A stretch of 64,000 bases of DNA from an uncultured Christensenella sp. (GTDB taxonomy: Bacteria > Bacillota > Clostridia > Christensenellales > Borkfalkiaceae): NCBI GenBank assembly GCA_910585595.1, contig CAJUET010000010.1, positions 11,887 to 75,886 of the forward strand, in the 5' to 3' direction. Under the pieces are notes generated by a model. That model saw only the letters and a program-made list of their open reading frames with translations, searched no databases and was not told the origin of the DNA. Position 1 is the stretch's first letter; each line of letters opens with the position of its first letter. The position numbers and the translations under genes are program-made. Shown piece after piece: positions 1 through 8,241 of this stretch.

Positions 1-509
1 CAAGTTTCCCCTATTTCTAAAGGATTCATTGCTCCGCTGTTGCTCCAATGTGCCAAAGTTCCGCCCTGACCGTAAGTAAACACCGTGAGCGTAGACTGTT
101 CGCTGATTTTCGGTCCGACAGTTTTACCGAAGTCGCCGTTGGCAGACTTCTCGCGATTGAGTTGGATCGCCTTAGATTCCTCCTCTAACGTTACTCCGTA
201 ACGTAAATCTTTGATTTTGGCAATATCATTCGCCCTAATAATATCGAAATTATCCGTGTTATTCTGGAATTCCAGCGTTTCAAATTTTGCCTGCAAATCA
301 TCGTCGCTCATACTGTTTTTAACGCTTTCTTTAATGTTGGAATACATATCCGCAAATGTACTTTGGCTGACGGCGTAATGTGCATCTTCGCTGTATTCGG
401 CGCGCGTTTTGATGGGCTGACCCAATTGCCCGATCAACAGCGAAAGCGCCGTAAAAATAAGCATTATAAGCGCCGCCAACCCGATTTTTCTTATGTGTTT
501 CGTTTTCAT
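1..509 (-). CDS. Secreted protein of unknown function, partial (C-terminus outside window)
   Basis: The reading frame is open from the ATG at 509 to the window edge, giving about 169 residues without a stop. The start follows a clear AAAGGAGAAA ribosome binding site. The N-terminus MKTKHIRKIGLAALIMLIF is a signal peptide or membrane anchor with a long hydrophobic run to about residue 28. The rest is polar, with no domain I recognise. It sits 13 bp downstream of the first lipoprotein gene of the array at 523-3579 and is probably co-transcribed with it, so it may also be a surface protein. Confidence 0.7.
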   Translation of the reverse strand, partial: MKTKHIRKIGLAALIMLIFTALSLLIGQLGQPIKTRAEYSEDAHYAVSQSTFADMYSNIKESVKNSMSDDDLQAKFETLEFQNNTDNFDIIRANDIAKIKDLRYGVTLEEESKAIQLNREKSANGDFGKTVGPKISEQSTLTVFTYGQGGTLAHWSNSGAMNPLEIGET

Positions 510-522
510 ATTGTTTCTCCTT

Positions 523-1242
523 TTAATTCCACTTCGCATAGAGCGTAATATTTTCAGTTACTACGTCCGTCTTAAAATTCCATTTCGTTGTATATTCTTC
601 GTTAATATACCAACCATCAAACATATAGCCTTCATTCGTTGGTTGTTTTGGCTCTTTCATTATCATGCCACTAGATAACAGTACCGAATATGTTTCTTGA
701 CTTCCGCCAGTTGCATTGTATTCGACAATTTTCATCCAATCATATTCCCATAGTTCGGACAACTCCTTATAATAAGTAAGGGCATTTTTGTCTATATTCA
801 AAACAATATATTTTATATCTGTCCTGTTTGACGTGCTTATTCTTACGTCAGAGTTTATTATTAGCTCACCTGTTAAATTTATAATGCTTTGATACATATC
901 TATTTCACATTTATGATTGATAACAATTCTATCTATGTTTGTCGCATCTATTCCATAATGCTTAGTGCGAGATCCTACAGATGCTGTAAATAATTCTCCT
1001 ATTTGTTTAACAGGATACCCTCCCAGTATTTCAGGCATCACCAATTCTTCGCGCTCTTTCTCCTCGTCCACCAAACCGAGAATGATTGCCGATTCATTTT
1101 TTACATAATAATAAAACTCGCCGTCTATTTGCTTTTTTTTCCACGGATCACGGCTCTGAAACAATTTGCATCCACTCAAACTTATCGCTATCAGAATTAT
1201 CGAAAGTATATTACTTAGTAATATTACCCATCGTTTTTTCAT
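523..1242 (-). CDS. Lipoprotein paralog 1 of tandem array, InlB-B (Listeria-Bacteroides) repeat
   Basis: Predicted lipoprotein of 239 residues. I chose the ATG at 1242, not the upstream ATG at 1278, because AAGGAGGGGG lies just before it and it gives a normal lipoprotein signal (MKKRWVILLSNILS, lipobox LSGC). The C-terminal 45 residues match the InlB-B repeat pattern (EGYMFDGWYINEEYTTKWNF, then LYAKW), typical of Firmicute cell-surface proteins. The centre, about residues 60-185, is divergent from its neighbours, whereas the first 70 residues are nearly identical to paralog 2. It probably sits on the outer face of the membrane; its function is unknown. Confidence 0.8.
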   Translation of the reverse strand: MKKRWVILLSNILSIILIAISLSGCKLFQSRDPWKKKQIDGEFYYYVKNESAIILGLVDEEKEREELVMPEILGGYPVKQIGELFTASVGSRTKHYGIDATNIDRIVINHKCEIDMYQSIINLTGELIINSDVRISTSNRTDIKYIVLNIDKNALTYYKELSELWEYDWMKIVEYNATGGSQETYSVLLSSGMIMKEPKQPTNEGYMFDGWYINEEYTTKWNFKTDVVTENITLYAKWN

Positions 1243-1262
1243 GCCTCTCTTTCGCCCCCTCC

Positions 1263-1994
1263 TTATACTTCGATCCACTTCGCATAGAGCGTAATATTTT
1301 CAGTTACTACGTCCGTTTCAAAATTCCATTTCGTTGTATATTCTTCGTCAACGTACCAACCACTGAATGTGAATCCTTCTTTGTTTGGTTCTTCGGGTTC
1401 CAATAGTTTTTCTGCTTGATTTAAGGCAATTGCATAAGTTTTTTGTTTCCCGCCAACAGCATCAAACTCAACAAGATGCTTACCTACCCATTCGTATTCC
1501 CACATATATGACCATCCCGTATAGTAGGTCAAGGAACTTAACTTTATATTAAAAATTACTGCTTCTGCATCTAAATAATAAGATACGCCCAATCCAACAT
1601 CAGCATTTACCTCTAATAGCCCTTTAAAATTCGCTATGCTATTATAGTCTACAATTATACACGAATGATTAACGATTATTTTCTCTATGTTTGTCGCATC
1701 TATACCATAATCACGGGTGGGGGATACTACAGATGCCGCGAATGATTCTCCTATTTGTTTAACTGGATATCTCCCCAATGTTTTGGGTATCACCAATTCT
1801 TCGCGCTCTTTCTCCTCGTCCACCAAACCGAGAATGATTGCCGATTCATTTTTTACATAATAATAAAACTCGCCGTCTATTTGCTTTTTTTTCCACGGAT
1901 CACGGCTCTGAAACAATTTGCATCCACTCAAACTTATCGCTATCAGAATTATCGAAAGTATATTACTTAGTAATATTACCCATCGTTTTTTCAT
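1263..1994 (-). CDS. Lipoprotein paralog 2 of tandem array, InlB-B repeat
   Basis: A 243-residue lipoprotein that starts directly at the shared MKKRWVILLSNILS signal and has lipobox LSGC. Residues up to about 75 are almost identical to paralog 1. The centre differs (it contains LGVSYYLDAEAVIF). The C-terminal segment from LLEPEEPNKEGFTFSGWY to the end is identical to that of paralog 4. The spacer to paralog 1, including the GGAGGGGG ribosome binding site, is almost the same as the other spacers in the array, which indicates duplication of whole gene-plus-spacer units. Function is unknown; surface display is inferred from the lipobox and InlB-B fold. Confidence 0.8.
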   Translation of the reverse strand: MKKRWVILLSNILSIILIAISLSGCKLFQSRDPWKKKQIDGEFYYYVKNESAIILGLVDEEKEREELVIPKTLGRYPVKQIGESFAASVVSPTRDYGIDATNIEKIIVNHSCIIVDYNSIANFKGLLEVNADVGLGVSYYLDAEAVIFNIKLSSLTYYTGWSYMWEYEWVGKHLVEFDAVGGKQKTYAIALNQAEKLLEPEEPNKEGFTFSGWYVDEEYTTKWNFETDVVTENITLYAKWIEV

Positions 1995-2014
1995 GTCTCT
2001 CTATCGCCCCCTCC

Positions 2015-2767
2015 TTATACTTCGATCCATTTTGCATAGACGTCTGTTACTTTTTCCCCAAATATCGAGTCGTCAGGGTTCCACTTTTGGCTACAATCTT
2101 TATCGGTAAACCAATCCACAAATTTATATCCTTCTTTTATCGGTGTTTCCGGAACTTCCAAATCGGTTTCTATATGATTAATAATTCCGCTCGTCGCAAC
2201 CTCGTCCCCATTCTCATGAAAGATTATTCCGTAATGATTTTCATCCATAAAAATAAATAGGTCATATATTGAATAGAAATTATCAATATCTTTTGGAACA
2301 TTTATATAGACGGTCTTTATATTTTTTACCATTGAGCCCTCTTTGTAAAGATCTGAATTTACATATTCTTGCTCACTGTTTATATCTAACGTTCCATAAA
2401 ATTCGATAAAACTATACTGCGAAAGACGCATGAAATGGTTTAAAACGATTTTTTTAATGTTTTTTGCCTCAATTCCACAAAAAGATGTCTGACCACCCAT
2501 AATCCCCTTCTGCTGATAATCTCCTATTTGTTTGACCGGATACCCTCCCAGTGTTTCGGGGATCACCAATTCTTTGATTTCTTCTTTGCCAAAAAATAAA
2601 TCGAGAATGATTGCTGATTCACTTTTAACGTAATAAAGAAACCCTCCTTCTTTTTGCGCTTTCCTTTCCGAATCACGTCTTTGAAACCATTTGCACCCAC
2701 TCAAACTTATCGCTATCAGAATTATCGAAAGTATATTACTTAGTAATATTACCCATCGTTTTTTCAT
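2015..2767 (-). CDS. Lipoprotein paralog 3 of tandem array, diverged InlB-B repeat
   Basis: A 250-residue lipoprotein. The ATG at 2767 is preferred over 2803 for the same ribosome-binding-site and signal-peptide reasons as paralog 1. The signal peptide is identical to paralogs 1 and 2, but after the lipobox the sequence departs (RRDSERKAQKEGGFLYYVK) and the C-terminal repeat is a more distant InlB-B copy (EGYKFVDWFTDKDCSQKWNP, ending VYAKWIEV). It is therefore the oldest or most recombined member of the array. Role unknown, likely cell-surface. Confidence 0.78.
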   Translation of the reverse strand: MKKRWVILLSNILSIILIAISLSGCKWFQRRDSERKAQKEGGFLYYVKSESAIILDLFFGKEEIKELVIPETLGGYPVKQIGDYQQKGIMGGQTSFCGIEAKNIKKIVLNHFMRLSQYSFIEFYGTLDINSEQEYVNSDLYKEGSMVKNIKTVYINVPKDIDNFYSIYDLFIFMDENHYGIIFHENGDEVATSGIINHIETDLEVPETPIKEGYKFVDWFTDKDCSQKWNPDDSIFGEKVTDVYAKWIEV

Positions 2768-2787
2768 GCCTCTCTTTCGCCCCCTCC

Positions 2788-3579
2788 TTATACTTCGATC
2801 CACTTCGCATAGAGCGTAATATTTTCAGTTACTACGTCCGTTTCAAAATTCCATTTCGTTGTATATTCTTCGTCAACGTACCAACCACTGAATGTGAATC
2901 CTTCTTTGTTTGGTTCTTCGGGTTCCAATAGTTTTTCTGCTTGATTTAAGGCAATTGCATAAGTTTTTTGTTTCCCGCCAACAGCGTCAAACTTAACAAC
3001 TTGCTTTTCTATCCAATCAATATCCCACATTGATGCCCAGCTTTTATAATCTGTCAAAGAACTTAAATTTATATTAAAGACTATCTTTTCTATTTGTGGA
3101 ATATAAACTGTTACATATAATTCAACATCAGCGTTTATTTCCAATTCTTTAAGATTAAATAAACCAGTTTCATCTGTAATACTACATTCATGAATTATAA
3201 CAATTTTCTCTATGTTTGTCGCATCTATACCATAATCACGGGTAGGAGATCCTATAAATGCCGTAAATGATTCTCCTATTTGTTTAACTGGATACCCTCC
3301 CAGTGTTTCAGGTATCACTAATTCTTCGCGCTCTTTCCCCTCGCTCACCAAGCCGAGAATGGTTGCCGATTCATTTTTTACATAATAATAAAACTCGCCG
3401 TCTATTTGCTTTTTTTTCCACGGATCACGGCTCTGAAACATTTTGCACCCGCTCACACATACTAATATCATAAAAAGTGATATTATGTTGCTTTTGCTTA
3501 AAACTTCCTTTTCGTATTTTTTAATTTCGGTGAGATAATCTTCGGAAAGGTTCTCCCGCTTTAAGTACTCGCTCCACAC
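2788..3579 (-). CDS. Lipoprotein paralog 4, N-terminus fused in frame to the 3' end of rhaA
   Basis: The body (lipobox VSGC, then FQSRDPWKKKQIDGEFYYYV and the C-terminal InlB-B repeat) is a member of the array, and its tail is identical to paralog 2. The usual MKKRWVILL signal start is missing. The frame instead runs upstream into GAVWSEYLKRENLSEDYL and YEKEVLSK, which I recognise as the C-terminus of L-rhamnose isomerase. No start codon with a good ribosome binding site lies next to the hydrophobic segment, so the stated start (GTG at 3579) is only the longest open frame. Either the gene is silent or it is made as a fusion. The junction is near 3490. Confidence 0.55.
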   Translation of the reverse strand: MWSEYLKRENLSEDYLTEIKKYEKEVLSKSNIISLFMILVCVSGCKMFQSRDPWKKKQIDGEFYYYVKNESATILGLVSEGKEREELVIPETLGGYPVKQIGESFTAFIGSPTRDYGIDATNIEKIVIIHECSITDETGLFNLKELEINADVELYVTVYIPQIEKIVFNINLSSLTDYKSWASMWDIDWIEKQVVKFDAVGGKQKTYAIALNQAEKLLEPEEPNKEGFTFSGWYVDEEYTTKWNFETDVVTENITLYAKWIEV

Positions 3580-3606
3580 CGCGCCGAAGGGAAGCGTTTT
3601 GTATTC

Positions 3607-4380
3607 CTACCCCTTTACCATAAGCGCAGTAAAATCCGCTTCGTCCTGTAATTTTTTCAGTTCATCGTGATTCATGAGCAATGCATACAGCAATGCCTTT
3701 TGCATTGCCCTCTGCCCCGTCACCCATGCCGACAGGCGGTTGATGCTCGCGTCGAAATAGTCAAGCCCGATCTTCACCTTATCGGTAGCTTCGTTTCTTA
3801 CGATCTCCTTTGCAATCTCTTTGAGTTCATCCTCAAAAAGAACCACATGGTCGCTGTCCCAACGCACTCCGCGCGTAACGTGCAAAGCGACCTTATCGTA
3901 AAACGCAAGCAGGGCGGGAATTTTATCCGAAACATATTCCAAGGGATGACAGTGTCCGTTGTCGAGCAAACAGCAGATGTTATTCTTTGCGGCATAGTTC
4001 TGGTAGAACTCGTTACTGCCCACCGTGTAGCTCTCCACGCCGATCCCGAACACCTTGCTCTCGACGGCGACGGTCACTTTGTTTTTATTATATCCGCAGG
4101 CAAGAATCTCGTCAAGACTTTTTTTTAATCTTAACCGGGGAGATAATCTGTCGGCGGGGATATCCTTGAAGCTGTCGGGAATCCAGATGTTTACCAAACA
4201 GGACGTGTCAATTCTCATTTGCCCGAGCTGCGTATCAAAAACCCGCGAATATGGGTCTAAGCGAGAATATCTGAATACCGCCCTTCCGTCTTCCGGGGAA
4301 ACGGGACGCCGCTCATAATAATACCCGGTCATGAATTCGTCGTCTTTCAGAGAAAGCATATTTAAGAATGCGGAACCCAT
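3607..4380 (-). pseudogene. rhaA: Chimera: phage head-gene 5' end fused to truncated L-rhamnose isomerase with in-frame TAG
   Basis: From about 4205 to 3607 the protein is clearly L-rhamnose isomerase (RhaA; L-rhamnose to L-rhamnulose): NIWIPDSFKDIPADRLSPRL, ESKVFGIGVESYTVGSNEFY, GHCHPLE, VTRGVRWDSDHVVLFEDELK, IGLDYFDASINR. RhaA is usually about 420 residues; here the N-terminal third is absent. Its place is taken by about 59 residues beginning MGSAFLNMLSLKDDEF, which continue a phage head cassette and start one base after the upstream phage gene stops. After TALMVKG an in-frame TAG at 3607 interrupts the gene; the missing C-terminus continues in frame beyond it, down to about 3490. Almost certainly not a working isomerase. 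Confidence 0.8.
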
Positions 4381-4381
4381 T

Positions 4382-4816
4382 TCACACCCCCGAATAACAA
4401 ATCCCACTGTTTATAAGAATGTCTTTCACACTTTCATCTATTGCTAATTCGCGTTTTTCTTTATCCGTAGAACGGGAAAGGTCGCCTTTCATATGCATAT
4501 AAACAAGTTGTTCCCCCATTGCATCTTGAATTACAGAGCGAAGATAAGGATTTGTCGCAATCATAAAATCTTGTCTTCGATCATGAATAGTGAAGGAGTG
4601 TATGAAGTTATAAACAAGCGTTGATACCCTCTTTAAGAGCGCGCTGACGGCAATTTGCAAGTTCGCGGAGTTCCTGTCGTTGATTCCCTCGAAGAGATCG
4701 ATTCCGTAGCGATCGAGCGCAAATTTACTTGTCAGTACATAATGCCCCGTCGTCTCGTCGAAAATCATATACTCGTCGCTGTAAGGTTGAGGACAGTCGT
4801 TGAAATTCTGATACAT
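4382..4816 (-). CDS. Phage head-region protein (putative adaptor/connector)
   Basis: A 144-residue soluble protein without signal or membrane segments, starting at an ATG after AAGGAG. I do not recognise a named family. Size and position (after a capsid-like fragment and a MuF-type toxin, immediately before another short head gene) fit the small adaptor or connector genes that follow the major capsid gene in tailed phages of Firmicutes. The stop lies one base before the next start, so the two genes are translationally coupled. It belongs to the phage fragment that separates rhaA from araC. Function inferred from context only. Confidence 0.5.
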   Translation of the reverse strand: MYQNFNDCPQPYSDEYMIFDETTGHYVLTSKFALDRYGIDLFEGINDRNSANLQIAVSALLKRVSTLVYNFIHSFTIHDRRQDFMIATNPYLRSVIQDAMGEQLVYMHMKGDLSRSTDKEKRELAIDESVKDILINSGICYSGV

Positions 4817-4955
4817 AATAATTCTCCTTTTTTGTCGGATAAGTGTTGACTTTTCTTAAAATTGGTGTATAATATAAGTGTAAGTGCGACAGCAGAAATT
4901 TACCGCTTTGCTGCTAATGAATGGAAGGGATGCGGGCTTCCCACACCTACACAAA

Positions 4956-5621
4956 TCAAGCATCGTCTTTGGGCGGTGCTTTTTTTCGTGTTTTAAATGC
5001 CGTAAGAAGATATGTAATTTTGTTCCCGTGATACTCAATAGCGATTACTGCCATTTTCCCGTTATGGAGAAACTCAAAGTCCCCTCTGTTCGTTCTTCCG
5101 TAGTACTCACCTTTTTCCACCGTTTCCGAGAGATCCTTCAAAAATTCTTGACTGTTAATTCCTTGATCTTCTCTTTGCTTGATAATATGTCGCAATCCAA
5201 AGGAGTCGCTCCCCCACAGCAAATCAATGTCACCTATATCTTCTCGGTGAAAAGCTCCCTTCACATGACCTTTTTTCTCCAGCACGAGTTTATCTATTGC
5301 TTCTTGCCCTTTTACTCCCTTAAATTCTTCTCCTAACAATTCTTCAAGGGAATCATCTGAATTATTTTCTTCGTCTTTCTCATCAATTTTCGAATCGGTT
5401 TTCTGTTTTGCAGAATCATACAGCTCCTGCAACTTCAAATCGTCAACAGAGCCGTCTTCGTTCAGAGGTAAATCTATCCCATTCTCTTTCGCCCACTTGA
5501 TACGCTCGTTTACACCGTCAGAATATCCACCGTTTCCGTCATTACCGTCGTCCCCACCGTTCCCGTCGGTAAATTTTCCGTCCGAAGCGCGCGGGTGTTT
5601 GTTCTCGTCAAAATCACTCAT
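4956..5621 (-). CDS. Phage-associated PBECR-type nuclease toxin
   Basis: A 221-residue protein starting after AGAGGA. The N-terminus (ENKHPRASDGKFTDGNGG) is a low-complexity linker of the kind found in phage MuF or portal-associated toxins. The acidic middle, about residues 60-95, is probably disordered. The C-terminal 120 residues (GHVKGAFHREDIGDIDLLWG, FGLRHIIKQRE, NGKMAVIAIEYHGNKITYLL, TAFKTRK) match the phage Barnase-EndoU-ColicinE5/D-RelE-like (PBECR) nuclease pattern, so it probably cleaves RNA. The conserved His of the LRHII segment and the terminal TAFKTRK region are likely active-site elements. No immunity gene is obvious next to it. It is a separate gene here rather than a domain of a larger phage protein. 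Confidence 0.7.
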   Translation of the reverse strand: MSDFDENKHPRASDGKFTDGNGGDDGNDGNGGYSDGVNERIKWAKENGIDLPLNEDGSVDDLKLQELYDSAKQKTDSKIDEKDEENNSDDSLEELLGEEFKGVKGQEAIDKLVLEKKGHVKGAFHREDIGDIDLLWGSDSFGLRHIIKQREDQGINSQEFLKDLSETVEKGEYYGRTNRGDFEFLHNGKMAVIAIEYHGNKITYLLTAFKTRKKAPPKDDA

Positions 5622-5686
5622 TATTATCCTCTTTATTTTTTTGTATGGTGGAGGCTTGATAAGCTCAAACCCCCTGGAAAGCTGTT

Positions 5687-6240
5687 TTACTTCGTGGAAA
5701 CTTTTGCGGGTGCTACGGGAGCCGTAAGCGCCTGCGTAACCGCATAGGTTGCCGCCGCCGTGTTCGCCGCCGTAACGTTTACAGTCGCGGTCGTATAACC
5801 CGTTGCAGAAACCTCGACCGTGGCCGTTTCGCCTCTGCCGAGAACGAAGGTGTACGTTCCGTTCGCGTTATTCAGATAACCGATGCGGGAACCGTCTCCC
5901 TTCGTGATAGCAAGCGCCGCGTTTGCGACTGCCGCGCTGTCGGTTCCCGTAACGGTGAGCGTAACGGTCGTAGTGTTGTTCCCTTCGTAAACTCCGATCT
6001 TCGAAGCGTCGCCGTAATCCGCGGGAACACCGTACGACTTGATAACGTCGTTGAAGCTGTCGGGCGCGACGATTCTGCCGTTCTCGTCGACGGGGTTGAC
6101 GAAATCTTTGAGGTTGTTTTCGGTGGCGATAACAACCGCCGCCGCAGAGCGTCTGGTCATGCACGCGCCCCAACGGAACAGGTTCTGAATCTTCGTACCG
6201 ATTGCGTTGCCGGGGTTCGGGATAGGATTGATCGTCGCGC
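5687..6240 (-). pseudogene. 3' fragment of a phage major structural (capsid-like) gene with Ig-like tail
   Basis: The frame is open from the stop at 5687 through the ATG at 6160 and on to about 6240 (ATINPIPNPGNAIGTKIQNL, FRWGACMTRRSAAAVVIA), where it runs into the araC gene on the other strand, so its 5' part is missing. The downstream half is an Ig-like or carboxypeptidase-regulatory-like domain (TVTLTVTGTDSAAVANAALA, GRGETATVEVSATGYTTATV), a common decoration at the C-terminus of phage capsid or tail-tube proteins. Calling it capsid is an inference from order (before toxin and adaptor) and domain layout. Confidence 0.5.
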
Positions 6241-6243
6241 GCG

Positions 6244-7017
6244 CACGACTACATGGAATTCATGTATGTATACGCAGGAAATATTACGCACATAGTCGGA
6301 AAAGAAAAAATCACCCTGCAACGGGGTGACATTCTCTTTTTAAATAAACATATCCGCCACAGTATTTTACGGGCGGACAAACAAGATCTCGGGATCAATT
6401 TCATTCTTTCGGACGCCTTTTTGCAGACGTTGACAAAGAGTGCCGAAAACAACCCCGTTTTGAAGCACTTTATCAAAGAAAATCTGACCGATTATGGCGA
6501 GGGTGAATATCTGTACTTTCAGACCCAGAACAATCTTCCCATCGGCAATTTGATGGATAACTTGATTTACGCCATCGTAAATCGTTCCAAAGATCTCTAT
6601 GGCGGTATCGTCTCCCTGCTATTTGCCTATCTCTCTCATTACGAGAATACTTTAGTGAATGCAAGCCGCTTTTCTACCCTCGACACGCGCTTTCAAAAGG
6701 CGGTGCTCACCTATATAGAAACAAACTATCAAACGGCAACGCTCAAAGAACTTGCGCACAATTTGGGATATAACGAGGCATATCTTTCAAGACGGATTCG
6801 TCAAACTACGGGCACAAGCTTTCGGGAACTATTGCAGAATAAGAGATTGGACTGCGCCGCAGACCTTCTTGCCACCACCTCGCTTACGGTGGAACAAATT
6901 ATTCACGCAGTCGGTTACGAAAACCAGAGCTTTTTCCAACGCAATTTCCAGCTACGCTACGGCTCGACGGCTCACCGCTACCGAAAACGTTATATGAAGC
7001 AATCCTCTTGGGTGTAA
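6244..7017 (+). pseudogene. AraC-family transcriptional regulator, N-terminally truncated
   Basis: Residues HDYMEFMYVYAGNITHIVGK start in mid-domain of an AraC N-terminal cupin sensor (the HDYMEF strand normally lies 25-60 residues in). The first ATG available is 6253. The rest is intact: the dimerisation region, then a C-terminal double helix-turn-helix (ATLKELAHNLGYNEAYLSRR, TVEQIIHAVGYENQSFFQRN), ending at 7017. The missing 5' end abuts the phage fragment at about 6243. With the truncated rhaA on the other side and opposite strand, this was probably the rhamnose regulator divergent from rhaA. The HTH half may still be expressed. Confidence 0.75.
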
Positions 7018-7102
7018 AAATCGGGGCACCCCTATTTTATGCGGCTCTTGAATACGGAATCCTGCATATTAAAGCGCTAAACAGTAAGTTATGGGAATAA
7101 AA

Positions 7103-7437
7103 ATGGACGGAAAATGTGAAAAACGCTACACGTTAGCAACAAGAGATGTAGGTTAGACTCGTTTATAGTCCCCGGCGTTATAATCGCTTTAATGATAGTT
7201 TGGGCGTGTCTAACGGATGATAAACGCCTATTATTCATTCCATTGTTTTTTCTTGCGGTGTGCGTTGTTATAATGGGTGTGCTCTTGTTTTGGTCATTTA
7301 CCGAACCAAAAATAGCTATACAGGCAGATATAATTGGATTTAGATATATTTTTGCACCGCTTGCTTGTTCCCGTCTACCGTACTTACATAATATCCCCTC
7401 TGCTCCAATTCCCTTTAAAAAGCAAAAATCCCGATAA
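7103..7437 (+). pseudogene. Small membrane protein remnant, frameshifted and 3'-truncated
   Basis: An ATG at 7103 opens MDGKCEKRYTLATRDVG and then meets TAG. A one-base shift continues as LDSFIVPGVIIALMIVWACL and LLFIPLFFLAVCVVIMGVLL, two membrane segments. After IGFRYIF, at about 7360, the sequence loses coding character near the terminator and tRNA fragment at 7424-7510. I read this as a broken two-helix membrane protein cut by mobile element 1. Family unknown. Confidence 0.4.
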
Positions 7438-7452
7438 AAATCGGGATTTTTT
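7424..7452 (-). terminator. Rho-independent terminator after tRNA-Asn fragment
   Basis: AAAAATCCCGA and TCGGGATTTTTT form a stem with a short A-rich loop; read on the minus strand it directly follows the CCA of the tRNA fragment. Confidence 0.75.
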
Positions 7453-7510
7453 GGCTGCTCCTGTCAGACTCGAACTGACGACACCGCGGTTAACAGCCGC
7501 GTGCTCTACC
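7452..7510 (-). pseudogene. tRNA-Asn(GTT) 3' fragment A (59 nt), left edge of mobile element 1
   Basis: From GGTAGAGC in the D-loop to the encoded CCA, the sequence equals positions 18-76 of the intron-bearing tRNA-Asn at 63504-63793, but without intron. The first 17 nt, including the 5' acceptor strand, are replaced by CCATGTAAACCTATACGCAT, so no acceptor stem can form. Upstream on the same strand is an unusual run of nine C (G at 7529-7537). Fragment B at 37630-37688 is a copy. Confidence 0.8.
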
Positions 7511-7622
7511 ATGCGTATAGGTTTACATGGGGGGGGGAAAGTATATCACTCGATTAAAATATACTTCAATTTGTTCCACATAATAACTAATATCCAATGT
7601 AGATTTATATAGTCCACTAATG

Positions 7623-7901
7623 TTATTTATCTTTATGGTAATGACTATGAAAGTGAACAGATTTACTCTTGTCGGTCCTATTAAAGTTTACATTTGTATT
7701 AACGGTTTTATTTTCGTTACGGGGATGCTTTAATTCAGCCATCGCAATTTCTTTCTCTACATTATACTTATGTATTTTTTTGTTAAACTGCATTTTCTTT
7801 GCGTCGTCATCTGTTTTTTCTCTTTTATCACGGAGATGCTGAATACGACGATCTGCAATCCGTACTCTATCCTGAGCATTTTTATTTTTAAAACCGAACA
7901 T
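7623..7901 (-). CDS. Small charged protein of unknown function
   Basis: The start at 7901 (MFGFKNKNAQD) is chosen over an upstream ATG because AAAGGAGG lies seven bases before it. The 92-residue product is very basic and helical, with probable coiled coil at about residues 10-60 and a histidine-rich tail (HFHSHYHKDK). No known family recognised. It lies 104 bp downstream of the KTSC gene on the same strand and may be the last gene of the caspase-TIR operon or a separate cargo gene of element 1. Confidence 0.6.
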   Translation of the reverse strand: MFGFKNKNAQDRVRIADRRIQHLRDKREKTDDDAKKMQFNKKIHKYNVEKEIAMAELKHPRNENKTVNTNVNFNRTDKSKSVHFHSHYHKDK

Positions 7902-8005
7902 TTTATTGCCTCCTTTTAATCTCTTATTGATATGAAATGGAATAGGACTTGCAAGCAAAAAAATACCTCATCACACGCATCAAATACGCTTACAATTTTA
8001 ATCTT

Positions 8006-8224
8006 TTATTTTTCGTATTTGAACCTTACATTGCGTTGTATGAAGCTCCCTAAACCATCCCCACATCTTGCCAAGCGTTTCATTTGCTCTACATTGTACT
8101 GTCCCGCGCTACGATAAGAATATCTGTATACGGGTCCCGTCGAAAATTTAACGTCAATGTAATCCAAACCTATTGCAAACTCTCTCACACTCGAATCATT
8201 ACTCAAATTTTTATACTTTTCCAT
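8006..8224 (-). CDS. KTSC-domain protein, third gene of the caspase-TIR operon
   Basis: A 72-residue protein, start at 8224 after GGGAGGAAAGT. The sequence (FAIGLDYIDVKFSTGPVYRY, then SFIQRNVRFKYE) matches the small KTSC domain, a fold often found alone or attached to nucleases and phage proteins and proposed to bind nucleic acid or act in conflict systems. It starts 17 bp after the TIR gene stop, so it is co-translated with the TIR and caspase genes. It could be a regulator or sensor of the system or an unrelated passenger. I know of no characterised immune system that includes a KTSC gene with these two partners. Confidence 0.65.
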   Translation of the reverse strand: MEKYKNLSNDSSVREFAIGLDYIDVKFSTGPVYRYSYRSAGQYNVEQMKRLARCGDGLGSFIQRNVRFKYEK

Positions 8225-8241
8225 ACTTTCCTCCCAATAAT

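Noticed and set aside
3607..3609. TAG in rhaA read as pyrrolysine or selenocysteine-like recoding
   Set aside because: RhaA has no such residue, the gene is also 5'-truncated, and no recoding signal is seen; decay is simpler.
4846..4873. Plus-strand TTGACT-N16-TATAAT promoter between phage genes
   Set aside because: It would read antisense into the PBECR gene with no plus-strand gene; kept as possible antisense RNA only, too weak to list.
7529..7537. Run of nine G as a phase-variation tract
   Set aside because: It is not inside or directly before a gene; it may mark an assembly or insertion edge instead.
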